From the NCBI GenBank assembly GCA_035711845.1, contig DASTBU010000162.1:19621-83620 (forward strand): 64,000 bases of DNA, given 5' to 3'. Positions 44,032 through 54,115 of this stretch are shown in pieces. The notes under the pieces were generated by a model. That model did not search any database, was not told the origin of the DNA, and was given only the letters and a program-made list of their open reading frames with translations. The stretch is from DASTBU01 sp035711845 (GTDB lineage Bacteria > Acidobacteriota > Vicinamibacteria > Vicinamibacterales > 2-12-FULL-66-21). The first letter of the stretch is position 1, and the number at the start of each line of letters is the position of its first letter. The position numbers were made by a program, and so were the translations under genes.

Positions 44032-46806
44032 CTACTTGGCTACAATCTTGCGCCACTCTTCCACGAGCGCGACCTGTGGGCCGCCCGCCTCCTGGTAGGC
44101 TGCGGCATGCTTGGCAAAGAGCGCCTTGTCCTCGCCCGGGGTCCTGATTGCGCCGCCGCTCTTTCGAGCTTCGTAGATGATCCGGAGGACGATGAAATGC
44201 CGATCGAGGTCGGTCGGGTGGCGAGCGAGGTACGGCTCGAGGAACCCCAGCGCCTCCGCGCCACGGCCCGCTGAGGCCAGCGCCGTTCCCAGCCGCAGCT
44301 CCACCTGCTCGCTGTCGGGCCAGAGCGTTCGGGCTTCGTTCAGGATGCCGAGCGCGGATTCATTGTCACGCAGCCGGAGGAAAGCGTCCGCCAGCAGCGT
44401 ATAGATGAACGGCGCGTTGCTCTCGGTCACGAGCGATGTCTGCCAGGCGCCCACGGCCTGATCGTCTCTGCCCCCCGCGGCGTAACACGAGCCGAGATAG
44501 AACGCCGCCGGGAAGAACTCGGAATCCAGTCGCAAGGACTCGCGGAACTTCTGTGCGGCGGCTTCCAGCTGTCCCTTCGCGTAGAGTGAAAGCCCGCTGA
44601 GGAACACCCGTGCCAGCTGTGCGTTCTCCGCTGACGCGAGCGCTTCGATGGCCTCCTGGTAGCGGCCGTCACGAGCGTGTTCGATGACGGCCGCTCCTCC
44701 CGGGGCGCCGCCGGGACCGAAGTTCATGCGTTCCATGAAGAACCCGACCACCTCCGGCGAGAGGACCGACGAGCGTTCGAACCGTTCCGGACGGGACACG
44801 AACGGAATCACGGGTCTGGACCCTGCACCGCGTGAAACGAAGGTGTGCGCGGCTTTCGTTTTCGATACCCGGAACGGTCTGATGACGTGGCCCACTTTGC
44901 GGCCCGACACGTTTATTACCGCCCGCGCGACGTAGTCACCGGGAGGCAGCAGGGCGATGGGGACTGCGGCCTCGGCGGTCCTGCGGTTCGGGAATTCGGT
45001 GAGCGCCGCGCCCAGCCGGGCCTGCGCTGCATCGAGCGTGCGTCCCTCCTCGCTCGTGGCCACTTCGAGTGCCACCGTCGTATCTTTGAGGATCGCCTCG
45101 TCGTCCGAGTACAGCTCGACGTATCCCTGAAGGACGTTGCTCGACATTTCCCCGGTCACGGAGGGCTGCACGCTGTCGGGGGCGTCACTCGTGCGCTCGC
45201 CGAGCAACAGATCCGTCACCCTGACCTGACCGACGCTGGAGAGCTGCGCGCGGAACCTGTGCTCGACGCTGCCTCGCCGGCCGCGTTCATCGACGGCCGC
45301 GAACTTGAGCGTATAGAGGCCGCTGGCGTCAACCGGAATCCAGGCGACGTAGTTCTGCGCGCGGGTCTCCGCCTGCATGGGCATCGTCACGTTCTCAACG
45401 AGTCGGCTCCCGACGACGGTCCCTTTGGCGTCGACCATCACGTATGCGAGCGAGAGCGTTTCGTTGGGATTCGCCGACCGATCGATCTCGGCTGCGAAGA
45501 GCACCTTGAATCTGTTGGTCGACGGTTCTCGAAGCGTGTAAGTGGAAAGTTTCAGGGGAATCTCGCTCTCGAGCAGCGGGGCGTTGAGCGTTTCGGACAG
45601 CATCTGGCTGGCGCCGCGGACCCGCGTGTCGCCGATGATGAACTCCTTCCGCGCGCGTACTGACGTGTTTGGTTTCGCAGGGACGGCAACCGATATCTTG
45701 TGACGCTTGCCGTCGCGGTCACCCGGTTCCGGCTCGAAGCTGAGAATGTAGTATCCCGACAGCTCGAGCGAGAGCCGCTTGAACGCCCCTTCGGCGTTGC
45801 CCACCACACGCATGAGGGCGCCGCGGGTGGCGCCGGCGAGCATTCCCAGCCCCTCTTCCGCCAGGACTCGATCCTGGGTGCCGGTTGGAGAGAGTCGGGC
45901 CACCGACACGTCGTAGGTGGCTGGATGGAGCTGCAGTATGTAGAGCACCGCCTGGGACCGGGCCGCCACCTCGGCGATCCAGTCGACATCGGCCACGTCA
46001 CGATCGACGACGAGGCCCTCCGAGAAATAGATGATCGTCTTCTGCGAAGGTGTGAGCGCCAGACGTTCGAGCAGGCGCCTGAGCCCTACCAGCGAATTCC
46101 GCGACCGTTCGCGCGCCATCGCGTAGAGCGTCTGCGCCTCCGACGAGATCTGACGCCTGCACACGTCGAGCTCGAAGCCGCGCATCCCGGCGCACTCCCG
46201 GGTGATCACCTCGCCCGACATCATCTGATTGCCGCGATGGATCTCGGCCGCTTCCGCCAGGCCGATGTTGTACATCGTTGCGCCCGCGGATTCCTGTCCG
46301 CTCATCTTGGACAGCATCGTTCGAACGAGGGCGTGATGCTCGGTGAAGTCGATCTGCGGTCCCGCGCCTGGCAGCGTCGTGAGGCCGATGCGGTCCGCTG
46401 GCGAGAGCTGCGCGATGAACTTGCTGGCCGACTCGAGCGCGTCGCGGCCGCGGCCAACCCCGATGTTCCCCTGATCGAAGACGAACATGATCATGCGGCC
46501 ACCGCCGGCCCTGTCGTTGCTGCTGTAGTACGTCGGCGTGTCCGCCGCGGGTTTGCTCTCGCGAACCGACGGCACGTACTGGACCGACGCGACTCTTCTC
46601 GGCCTGCCGTCGACCTCCAACACGAAATCCGAAGCCTGAAGGTCCGGCAGGGGCTTCCCTTCGCGGTCGAGGATGTTCACATCCACCGGCACGAGGTCAA
46701 CCGCGGATCGGAATGTGGGCTGGGCGGGTTGAGCCGGATCCTGAGACGGTGTCTGCCCGGATGCGACGAGCCCGCAGATGGCCAGGGTTCGAAGGAAGTT
46801 GTTCAT
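44032..46806 (-). CDS. Exported VWA and TPR domain protein
   Basis: A 924-residue protein with a signal peptide (MNNFLRTLAICGLVASGQTP). Residues about 30-340 are a VWFA-related acidobacterial domain: VDLVPVDVNILDREGKPLPD is its usual start. The metal-site loop reads FVFDQGNIGVGR rather than DxSxS, so the MIDAS is degenerate. The middle is beta-rich. The C-terminal 270 residues are TPR-like helices (ALASAENAQLARVFLSGLSL ... FREFP-type repeats ending VALVEEWRKIVAK). It is the last of three coupled genes, overlapping the previous stop as ATGA (46803-46806). A surface or periplasmic adhesion/scaffold role is inferred. Confidence 0.85.
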   Translation of the reverse strand: MNNFLRTLAICGLVASGQTPSQDPAQPAQPTFRSAVDLVPVDVNILDREGKPLPDLQASDFVLEVDGRPRRVASVQYVPSVRESKPAADTPTYYSSNDRAGGGRMIMFVFDQGNIGVGRGRDALESASKFIAQLSPADRIGLTTLPGAGPQIDFTEHHALVRTMLSKMSGQESAGATMYNIGLAEAAEIHRGNQMMSGEVITRECAGMRGFELDVCRRQISSEAQTLYAMARERSRNSLVGLRRLLERLALTPSQKTIIYFSEGLVVDRDVADVDWIAEVAARSQAVLYILQLHPATYDVSVARLSPTGTQDRVLAEEGLGMLAGATRGALMRVVGNAEGAFKRLSLELSGYYILSFEPEPGDRDGKRHKISVAVPAKPNTSVRARKEFIIGDTRVRGASQMLSETLNAPLLESEIPLKLSTYTLREPSTNRFKVLFAAEIDRSANPNETLSLAYVMVDAKGTVVGSRLVENVTMPMQAETRAQNYVAWIPVDASGLYTLKFAAVDERGRRGSVEHRFRAQLSSVGQVRVTDLLLGERTSDAPDSVQPSVTGEMSSNVLQGYVELYSDDEAILKDTTVALEVATSEEGRTLDAAQARLGAALTEFPNRRTAEAAVPIALLPPGDYVARAVINVSGRKVGHVIRPFRVSKTKAAHTFVSRGAGSRPVIPFVSRPERFERSSVLSPEVVGFFMERMNFGPGGAPGGAAVIEHARDGRYQEAIEALASAENAQLARVFLSGLSLYAKGQLEAAAQKFRESLRLDSEFFPAAFYLGSCYAAGGRDDQAVGAWQTSLVTESNAPFIYTLLADAFLRLRDNESALGILNEARTLWPDSEQVELRLGTALASAGRGAEALGFLEPYLARHPTDLDRHFIVLRIIYEARKSGGAIRTPGEDKALFAKHAAAYQEAGGPQVALVEEWRKIVAK

Positions 46807-47975
46807 AAGACACTCCGAGTGGTCCTGGTAAGCCTGTAGCCTTCTCGCGCGCGCACCTTGTACTTGCCGCCGCCCGCCGTCACCTTGATGGAATGAAACT
46901 TCCCATCGTGCTGCGTGCTCGGCGCCGGATAATTCAGGAGGTACTGGTGCCGGAGATCTTCGAGGATCTCCGCGAAGACAGCGTCGAGCTTCTTGTCATC
47001 TTCCGTGAAGAACGCCCGGCCTCCGCTGACCCTCGCGATTCGATTCATCAGGTCCTGCAGCTCCTTGTTCTGAACGGCGCGTCCCTGCCCGATGGCATAG
47101 ATCGTTGCGTCGCTGCCCTCGGTGCGAGCGATGGCATCCTTCAGGGATGCGAAGCTCGACTGGTCGTCACCATCGCTGAAGAGCACAATCGAGCGCCGGC
47201 CAGACAACCGGCCGAGCACGTCACAGGCGCGGATGATGACATCGTGAAGGGACGTGCCGCCCCACGGCGCCATCCTGTCGATCGCGCGCGCCCGAACCTC
47301 CTGGTCCGTGCTCCGGCGCGCCAGCATGAAGATGTTGTCGTTGAATGACAGGAGCGTCACCTGGTCGATCGGTTGCAGGCCCGAGAGGAAACGTTTGGCC
47401 GATTCCCTCACCTGCGGCAGCACGTCCTGCATGCTCGAGCTCACGTCGACTGCCGCCACCATCTCCAGCGGAATGTCCTCCGAGGCGAAGTGCGAGATCG
47501 GTTGCAGCTTGTCGTCTTCGTACACTGCGAAATCCTTCTGCGAGAGCCCCTTCACGAACCGCCCGTCACTGTCGGTCACCACGGCGGTGACCTGGACCAC
47601 ATCGACCTCGACGGTTTCCGCGAAACCGACACCCTTCGTCCGGACCGACTCGGAGAGCTGTTCCCCGCCGCGCAGCGTTGCGACGACGCGGATCTGGTGC
47701 TCTTCGAACCCGTCGCCGGCATCCCAGTCGCACTCGAACGGGGCGCGCGTGACCGCGCATACTTTCTGTCCGTTCGCATAGAAGGTGACCCGTGTGGCGC
47801 GACTGCCGAGTGCCGGTGGGTCGAACATCGCCACGAGCCGCGTCGGTCCGATGACGTAGGTCTCGCTGGTCGGCGCGACGAGCTTCAAGGCTGATCGTGG
47901 TTGCTGCGCGGCCGTCCAGGCGGCGCTCATCAGGCACGAGAGCACGAACAACCGGGTCCATCTGGTGCGGTCCAT
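46803..47975 (-). CDS. Exported VWFA-related protein with intact MIDAS
   Basis: A 390-residue protein with a signal peptide (TRWTRLFVLSCLMSAAWTAA). An Ig-like segment (SETYVIGPTRLVAMFDPP ... HQIRVVATLRGG) is followed by the acidobacterial VWFA domain. The metal-ion-dependent adhesion site is complete: AAVDVSSSM (DxSxS), the Thr of WGGTSLHD and the Asp of LFSDGDDQSS. The C-terminus HQYLLNYPAPSTQHDGKFHS is typical of this family. ATG 47975 starts 5 bp after the upstream gene's stop. It probably binds a protein or matrix ligand through a divalent cation; the partner may be the larger VWA/TPR protein encoded next. Confidence 0.88.
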   Translation of the reverse strand: MDRTRWTRLFVLSCLMSAAWTAAQQPRSALKLVAPTSETYVIGPTRLVAMFDPPALGSRATRVTFYANGQKVCAVTRAPFECDWDAGDGFEEHQIRVVATLRGGEQLSESVRTKGVGFAETVEVDVVQVTAVVTDSDGRFVKGLSQKDFAVYEDDKLQPISHFASEDIPLEMVAAVDVSSSMQDVLPQVRESAKRFLSGLQPIDQVTLLSFNDNIFMLARRSTDQEVRARAIDRMAPWGGTSLHDVIIRACDVLGRLSGRRSIVLFSDGDDQSSFASLKDAIARTEGSDATIYAIGQGRAVQNKELQDLMNRIARVSGGRAFFTEDDKKLDAVFAEILEDLRHQYLLNYPAPSTQHDGKFHSIKVTAGGGKYKVRAREGYRLTRTTRSVL

Positions 47976-47979
47976 GGCG

Positions 47980-50598
47980 TTACGGCCTCTTGCCGTTGTC
48001 GGTTTCCACAGGCAGCAGCGGTCCACCGGCCGTGAGCGCTGCCACGTAGTCGAGAACTCGCTCCCTTGGGATATTCTGCGCCGCTCGTCCAAACTCGGAC
48101 CAGTCGTCGAAGTACGCAGGCTGGGCGCCGTGGAGGGCATCGAGCATCGCAAATGCCATGACGCCAGGGGCGAGCGTGGCCGGCAGTTGCAGCTCCGCGA
48201 AGTGCTCCGCAATCAGCAGCGCGACGTCGGCGCCACGTGCCGCCAGAAGCCCGGTCGTTGGCCGGCCGGCATAGAACTCCCATGGCCCGCGGCGTGGCAT
48301 TTCCAGACACAGGCAGCCGGTGCGCGCGAGCGACGCGGAGCCCCACGCGTCGATCGCCACGCGCTCGGTCGCTCGCGGAGCCCCGAGCCACATCAGCTCG
48401 AGCAGCGAGAGCTGCGTGTCCAGGTGCTCGCGATCGTTTTCAAGGGCCCATCGAAGGCTTTCGCGGCGCCACCCGCTCAGCCCGGCCTCTTCGGCGGTGC
48501 GCTCGAGCCCTTCACCATTCGCACACAGCGCCGCAAACCGCGCGCGGCCCCGCTTGATCGCGGCCGCGATCTCGTCCCGGCCTTCGTCGGTCAGTCGCCG
48601 CGGCTGCATGAGCGCGGCGGTGTTGGCGGCCGTCTGTCGCTCGGTCGAGGTCAGCTTCGGCGCAGCGGGCGGCGTGGTGAGATCGATCCAGCGAAGGCCG
48701 AACCGGCTGAGGGCCACGTCCAGCCCCAGCAGGGAACCTCGGAGCTGCCACCCGCCCGCCGGGCGGAAGACCTCGATTCCGAATTGCCACGCCTCGACGG
48801 GCTTTTCACGCGCGCCGTCATAGAACGTCAGCGCATGTCGAAGCGCGACATTGTCAGTGGCGAGGATCCGTTCGTTCGACTGTCCGATGTGCGCAGCATA
48901 GAGAATCGACGTCAGCACGTCGGCAATCGACTCCGCACGGCTTTCGTCATTCTTCTTCCCTTGCCCCTGTTCGGCCAGCACGTCGTCGAGCGCAGGGCCG
49001 CCCTGCCGTCGTCGCACGCGGCGAAGACGCGTCAGCTCGGCAAGCTCCGGGCTGACCCGATACCTGTATCCCTCCCATTCAACGACGCGGGGGGCCTCCG
49101 CCATGTGGGCGGTACCGGCCAGGGCGGAGAGCACGGCATCCTCCGCCGATTCCGCAGTCCCCGAGGGCGTCAGGGCAGGCAACAGATCGCGGCGCAGCCA
49201 GTTCACGTACTGCGGAAGGAAATCCTCCTTCGAGAGGTCGAGCGCGAGCAGCGACGTGACCAGCGTCTCCACTGACGCGCGCTTCAACCCTCCCTTGACC
49301 GCGCTCCTGTCGATAATGCCCAGGGCGGTCTGAAAAAGTCTGGTTGCGTCTCGCCGGAACGAATCGCGTCCAATCGAGTTCAGCGCGTCAGCGCGCCGCG
49401 CAGCCGTAGCCAGCGTCTGAGGCGAATGAATGCCGCACCGCTCCAGCGTGAGCATCAGCGATGGAAATGCGAGCACGCCTCTGAGCGCCGTCACGACGTC
49501 AGCGCTCTGGTTCGGACTCGGCTCGCGGAAGACCCTCTGCGCGAAGAGAAACGTGTCGAGTCGGCGCCTGCCGATCAGGGACCGCTCCGCTATGTGTGCC
49601 AGCAACCACGCGGCATCCACCCGCGCCGGGTCGTCATCCTGCGGCAGCTGGCCCGGTGCCATGTCGGCAAAAACCGGCTGAATGCCGTCGTCCAGGCTGA
49701 AGACAGACTCCCAGAGGCGCCGCGACACGGGTCCGGCCAGCGTTCCGTCTGATCCGACCTGCAGGACTGCCAGCGTGATCGCGCCGTCGACAGGCTGGCG
49801 CGCGAACGGTCGGACCTCCAGCTGCTCCTCCGGGAGCGAGCGCTCGAAAGCCTTTGCCGCTGCCCGGACCCGATCGACACGGGTCGTAGCCGGCTCGTTC
49901 AGAGCGAGCACGAAGCGCTGACGAGGCTCGTCGAGCTGTGCGATGGTGTCGTAGAAATGCGCCAGCCGGCCGTCCGAGCGGCCGAAGAGGCGCCGTACGA
50001 ACGCGCCGGGTTCGAGCGGCGACGCGCCAACGACCCGCGACCAACTCGCTTCCGCTTCGCGCCCGCCGGGGACGACGACGCGCCCGCCCCTGATCTTCAG
50101 GCTCGGCGCGGTGGCTGCGAATGTGCCGGGATGCTCCAGCAGGTCGGCGAGCAGGCCGCGCTCGGCTCCGATCCAGCCGAGCGTCTCGTCGTCGAGCGCC
50201 GCGAGCCCATGGTAGAGGAGAGCCATGCGACGGTCCGAGAGAATCGCACCGAGCAGGCGCGCGTCAGGTACGTTCCCGCGCAGAATCGATTCGCGCCAGA
50301 TCGACGGATCGAGGGGCAAAGGAGCCGTCTCCCCAGGCGCGGACGATGCGATGAGGGCGTCCAACCGTGCGCGCAGCTGCGTGTCCTTCGGGTCGGCCAA
50401 CTCGGGCGTGTCGAATATCAGCCGGACGATGTCGACGACGATACGGTCGCGATGTGGGACGGAAAGGCCGAGCGTTTCAGCGAGAACGGCGGCGGGCGCG
50501 GGCAGCGGAACCGACGTACGGACCGCTGGCTGACGGCCGGCGACGGCACCATACGATAGCAGCAGAACGACGACCGCGAGGGTCCTCGCACGGGGCAT
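47980..50598 (-). CDS. Large exported protein of unknown function heading the VWA operon
   Basis: An 872-residue protein I do not recognise. It has a signal peptide (MPRARTLAVVVLLLSYGAVA) and is mainly alpha-helical by composition, with regular hydrophobic spacing and many Arg/Glu pairs. No catalytic motif, membrane segment or cysteine pattern stands out. Segments such as LIFDTPELADPKDTQLRARL and FREPSPNQSADVVTALRGVL suggest helical repeats. It begins a tightly packed three-gene unit with two VWA proteins, so it may be their ligand, scaffold or export partner. The stop is 4 bp before the next start. Confidence 0.8.
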   Translation of the reverse strand: MPRARTLAVVVLLLSYGAVAGRQPAVRTSVPLPAPAAVLAETLGLSVPHRDRIVVDIVRLIFDTPELADPKDTQLRARLDALIASSAPGETAPLPLDPSIWRESILRGNVPDARLLGAILSDRRMALLYHGLAALDDETLGWIGAERGLLADLLEHPGTFAATAPSLKIRGGRVVVPGGREAEASWSRVVGASPLEPGAFVRRLFGRSDGRLAHFYDTIAQLDEPRQRFVLALNEPATTRVDRVRAAAKAFERSLPEEQLEVRPFARQPVDGAITLAVLQVGSDGTLAGPVSRRLWESVFSLDDGIQPVFADMAPGQLPQDDDPARVDAAWLLAHIAERSLIGRRRLDTFLFAQRVFREPSPNQSADVVTALRGVLAFPSLMLTLERCGIHSPQTLATAARRADALNSIGRDSFRRDATRLFQTALGIIDRSAVKGGLKRASVETLVTSLLALDLSKEDFLPQYVNWLRRDLLPALTPSGTAESAEDAVLSALAGTAHMAEAPRVVEWEGYRYRVSPELAELTRLRRVRRRQGGPALDDVLAEQGQGKKNDESRAESIADVLTSILYAAHIGQSNERILATDNVALRHALTFYDGAREKPVEAWQFGIEVFRPAGGWQLRGSLLGLDVALSRFGLRWIDLTTPPAAPKLTSTERQTAANTAALMQPRRLTDEGRDEIAAAIKRGRARFAALCANGEGLERTAEEAGLSGWRRESLRWALENDREHLDTQLSLLELMWLGAPRATERVAIDAWGSASLARTGCLCLEMPRRGPWEFYAGRPTTGLLAARGADVALLIAEHFAELQLPATLAPGVMAFAMLDALHGAQPAYFDDWSEFGRAAQNIPRERVLDYVAALTAGGPLLPVETDNGKRP

Positions 50599-50926
50599 GT
50601 ATCACCGAGCCAGCGAGCAGAAGGGCTACATTCTACTGCGGATGCCGGGCTGGATGGCCCCGCAGGACGAAGTCGCTACACTCCGATTCAGGCGGTACGA
50701 ACTGCGGTGACGAAGTGCCAGCGCAGCCGTATCCCATGGCGTTTGATCCGAGCCAAGTCCGCAGTTCCCCGCGCCCCGTCAACCTTCACGTGGTCCAGGA
50801 CTCGAATCGTCGGACAAACCCGGGGGCATCGGTTGGATTCGGCCGGGCGGTATCGGCTGAGTTTCCGTCTCGACGCCCAACGAGTCGTCCCGGGGGCAAG
50901 TGTGCCCCAACTGTGGGTAGAAGTCC
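50599..50926. other. Intergenic region without recognised gene
   Basis: The 328 bp separate the first gene of the VWA operon from the 3' end of an FAD oxidoreductase gene. Short open frames exist but lack ribosome sites and family similarity. None of the repeat families in the window is present. The VWA operon promoter must lie at its left end, but no clear -35/-10 pair is visible. Confidence 0.45.
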
Positions 50927-52519
50927 TTAGCTATTTGTGGGTTTCTTCTGAGGGCGCCGAAGGTCCCTCGCGATCTCGCGGGCCGCGTTTTGCCCCGACC
51001 CCCCCGTCAGGCCTCCGCCGGGATGGGTGCCTGCGCCGCACATATAAAGGTTGCGAATGGGGGTGCGATACTGCGCCCAGCCCAGGACTGGCCGCATGGT
51101 GAACAACTGATCCAGGGCGGGCTCGCCGTGAAGGATGTGGCCGCCCGTGAGGGAGTAGGTCCGCTCGAGATCTTCTGGCGTCAGGACCTGCTGGGCGCGA
51201 ATCAGGCCGCGGATTCCCGGAGCGGAGCGCTCGAGGGTCCGCACGACTGCCTCCGACAGTGCCGTCCGTTGGTCCGTCCAGCTCCGTCCGCCCCGCAGGC
51301 GGTATGGGGCGTACTGCATGTAGACCGACATCACGTGCGCGCCCGGTGGCGCGAGCGCCGGATCGTGCAGTGTCGGGAACGTGATATCCAGATAGGGCTC
51401 GGTGGATATCTCGCCGTATTTGGATGCGTCGAACGCTCTCTCCAGGTAGTCAATCCCCGGTCCTATCTGCAGCCGCCCGCGCAGGTCCGCCGGGTTCGTC
51501 ACAGACGGAAAGACGGGCAGCTCGGCGAGCGCCAGGTTGACCTTGGCGGCCGTGCCGCGGCACCGGTAGTTGCGGATTCGGGTCAGGAAGCTGGGATCGA
51601 GATCGACAGGGTCCACGAGACTCAGGAAGGTCCGGCGCGGATCCACGCCAGACACGACGGCGCGCGCCCCAATTTCGGAACCGTCCTCGAGTACGACACC
51701 CGCGACGCTTCCGTCTCGCACGATCACACGCGCCACGGCAGCGTCCGTACGGATCGTGGCGCCCGCGCGCGTCGCGGCCTCCGCCATGGCTGCCGTCAGG
51801 GCGCCGAGTCCATTCCTGACCATGACAGTACTGCCGCCGGGGACCGGATCGGCCGCAGCGTTCATGAGGAGCACCGCACCAGTTCCTGCCGACCACGGTC
51901 CCTGCGCGGTGCCCACGATGCCGCGCGCCGCGATTGCAGCCTGGACGATGTCGGTGGTGAAATACTCCGCAACCAGGTCTGCGACCGCCATCGGCAGCCA
52001 TCGCAGCAGTCGAAAGCCGTCGGTGCGACCGAGCCCGCGAAAGCGGCGGCCGACCTTCATGAGATCCCACAGCTCTCCCATCGCGGGCTCATCGAGCGAT
52101 GGCGGCGTGGCTTCCAGAATTCCTGACAGAAATTTTCCAAGCCGCGCGAGCGTCTGCTGAAATACCGGGTAGCTCGCGGCGTCGGCCGCTGAAAAGCCGC
52201 GGATGGAGTCGAGCGTCCGCGCCTCGTCGGTGGAGAACATCAGCGCACGGCCATCAGCAGCCAGCGTGACGAGGCGCGTCTCGGGTCTGACGAACTCGAC
52301 GCCGTCCAGGCCCATATCGCTGACGATGGAAGCGCGCAACGGGCCCGTCACGTGCGCGAGTGTCGGACCCCTGAAGCCCGGGGCGAACTCCTCGGTGATC
52401 GCGGCGCCGCCGACGATCTCGCGCCTCTCGAGGACGAGCGGGCTCAGTCCGGCTTTCGCCAGGTAGAATGCCGCAACCAGCGCGTTGTGTCCGCCACCGA
52501 TGATGACGATGGTGCTCAT
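50927..52519 (-). CDS. FAD-dependent oxidoreductase, CrtI/PYROXD2-like (copy 1)
   Basis: A 530-residue flavoprotein. The FAD loop is VIIGGGHNALVAAFYLAKAG and the amine-oxidase-type ERREIVGGAAITEEFAPGF follows. The C-terminal FAD site is RNLYMCGAGTHPGGGLTGGSGQNAA. The family includes phytoene desaturase-like and PYROXD2-like proteins; the HPGGG ending is typical of the latter branch, whose substrates are mostly unknown. It is a paralogue of the next gene upstream (15 bp away), with the same motifs in the same places. No carotenoid genes are nearby, so pigment synthesis is unlikely. Confidence 0.88.
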   Translation of the reverse strand: MSTIVIIGGGHNALVAAFYLAKAGLSPLVLERREIVGGAAITEEFAPGFRGPTLAHVTGPLRASIVSDMGLDGVEFVRPETRLVTLAADGRALMFSTDEARTLDSIRGFSAADAASYPVFQQTLARLGKFLSGILEATPPSLDEPAMGELWDLMKVGRRFRGLGRTDGFRLLRWLPMAVADLVAEYFTTDIVQAAIAARGIVGTAQGPWSAGTGAVLLMNAAADPVPGGSTVMVRNGLGALTAAMAEAATRAGATIRTDAAVARVIVRDGSVAGVVLEDGSEIGARAVVSGVDPRRTFLSLVDPVDLDPSFLTRIRNYRCRGTAAKVNLALAELPVFPSVTNPADLRGRLQIGPGIDYLERAFDASKYGEISTEPYLDITFPTLHDPALAPPGAHVMSVYMQYAPYRLRGGRSWTDQRTALSEAVVRTLERSAPGIRGLIRAQQVLTPEDLERTYSLTGGHILHGEPALDQLFTMRPVLGWAQYRTPIRNLYMCGAGTHPGGGLTGGSGQNAAREIARDLRRPQKKPTNS

Positions 52520-52534
52520 GGTCGGATCGCGTCC

Positions 52535-54115
52535 CTATTTCCTGGTGTGGGACAGGATCTTCATCGCCGCGTTCCGTCCTGGAGCGCCCATGATCCCGCC
52601 GCCCGGGTGGGTTGCCGATCCGCACATATACAGGTTGCGTACCGGGGTGTTGTACTGGGCCCAGCCGGGCGCCGGGCGGAGGAAGAACAACTGCTCGAGC
52701 GTCAACTCTCCCTGGAAGATGTTGCCCTCCGTCAGTCCCCATTCCCGCTCGAGATCGAGCGGGGTCACGACCTGACGGTGGAGGATGATGTCCTTGATGT
52801 TCGGCGCGTACTCCGCGAGCGTATCGATGACCGTGTCCCCGAACGCCTCCTTGTGGTCGTCCCAGCTTCCCGCCTTCAGGTGATAGGGCGCGTACTGAAC
52901 GAAACAGGACATGACGTGCTTCCCGGGCGGGGCAACGGAGGGATCGGTCAGGCTTGGAATCACCATGTCGATGTACGGACGTCTGGAATACCGTCCATAC
53001 TTCGCGTCGTCGTAGGCGCGCTCCATGTAATCGACGCTCGGAGAGACGGAGACCGCGCCGCGCAGGTGCGCGCCAGGGCCCGGCAGGCACGTGAAGTTCG
53101 GCAGTGCATCGAGGGCGAGGTTGACCTTGCCCGACGATCCCCGGTATTTGTAGCGCCGAATCTCGCCGACGAACTCGTCTGGCAGGTGCTCGGTCCCGAC
53201 CATCTTCAGGAAGGTCAGGTTCGGGTCGACACTCGACGAGATGACGTTCGCGGTGAGGTAGTCCCCGCTCTCGAGCACGACACCCACCGCGGTGCCGTCT
53301 TTCACGATGATCTTCGATACGCCCGTCTCGGTCCGAATCTCGACGCCGGCCTCCCGCGCGGCGTCGGCGATGGCATTCGAGATGGCACCGGTGCCGCCGC
53401 GCGAGAGCCCCCACGACCTGAAGGCACCGTCGATCTCCCCCATGTAGTGGTGGAGCAGGACGTAGGCGGTCCCTGGCGATCGAACCCCGAGAAAGGTGCC
53501 GATGATGCCTGACGCGGACATCGTGGCCTTGAGCACGTCGGTCTCGAACCATTGATCGAGGAAGTCCACGGCGCTCATGGTCATCAGCTGGATCTGGTTG
53601 TACTTGTCGTCGTCCGACAAGGCCAGGAAGCGACGGCCGAGGCCGATCAGGTCCATCACGCCACGCGGATCGAGCGACGTCGGGTCGGGTGGCGTCATGT
53701 TGAGAATCGGCTTGACGAAGCGGCCCATGTCCACCATCGCCTTGCCGTACTCGTCGTAGGCTTCCGCATCCACGCGGGAATGCCTGGCAATCTCCCGGCG
53801 CGTTTTCGCGTGGTCGTTCACCCTCCAGAGATAATCGCCGTTCGGCATCGGGGTAAAGGTGCCGTCGAGGGGCAGGATCTCGAGCCCGTGGCGCGGCAGA
53901 TCGAGCTCGCGGATGATCTCCGGGCGCAGCAGCGACACCACGTAGGAACAGACCGAGAACTTGAAGCCGGGGAACACTTCCTCGGTCACGGCCGCGCCGC
54001 CGAGGACATGACGACGCTCGAGCACGAGCACTTTCCGGCCGGCGCGCGCCAGGTACGCGGCGTTCACCAGGCCGTTGTGACCGCCGCCGATGACGATTGC
54101 GTCGTAGTGACTCAT
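52535..54115 (-). CDS. FAD-dependent oxidoreductase, CrtI/PYROXD2-like (copy 2)
   Basis: A 526-residue paralogue of the neighbouring gene. ATG 54115 starts MSHYDAIVIGGGHNGLVNAAYLARAG. It shares ERRHVLGGAAVTEEVFPGF, the SSSVDPNLTFL and YRGSSGKVNLALDALP segments, and NLYMCGSATHPGGGIMGAPG at the end. The two copies form a tandem unit and probably arose by duplication. They may work as a heteromer or on related substrates. The GcvT-like and Rieske genes next door suggest oxidation or demethylation of small methylated amines, but this is only contextual. Confidence 0.88.
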   Translation of the reverse strand: MSHYDAIVIGGGHNGLVNAAYLARAGRKVLVLERRHVLGGAAVTEEVFPGFKFSVCSYVVSLLRPEIIRELDLPRHGLEILPLDGTFTPMPNGDYLWRVNDHAKTRREIARHSRVDAEAYDEYGKAMVDMGRFVKPILNMTPPDPTSLDPRGVMDLIGLGRRFLALSDDDKYNQIQLMTMSAVDFLDQWFETDVLKATMSASGIIGTFLGVRSPGTAYVLLHHYMGEIDGAFRSWGLSRGGTGAISNAIADAAREAGVEIRTETGVSKIIVKDGTAVGVVLESGDYLTANVISSSVDPNLTFLKMVGTEHLPDEFVGEIRRYKYRGSSGKVNLALDALPNFTCLPGPGAHLRGAVSVSPSVDYMERAYDDAKYGRYSRRPYIDMVIPSLTDPSVAPPGKHVMSCFVQYAPYHLKAGSWDDHKEAFGDTVIDTLAEYAPNIKDIILHRQVVTPLDLEREWGLTEGNIFQGELTLEQLFFLRPAPGWAQYNTPVRNLYMCGSATHPGGGIMGAPGRNAAMKILSHTRK

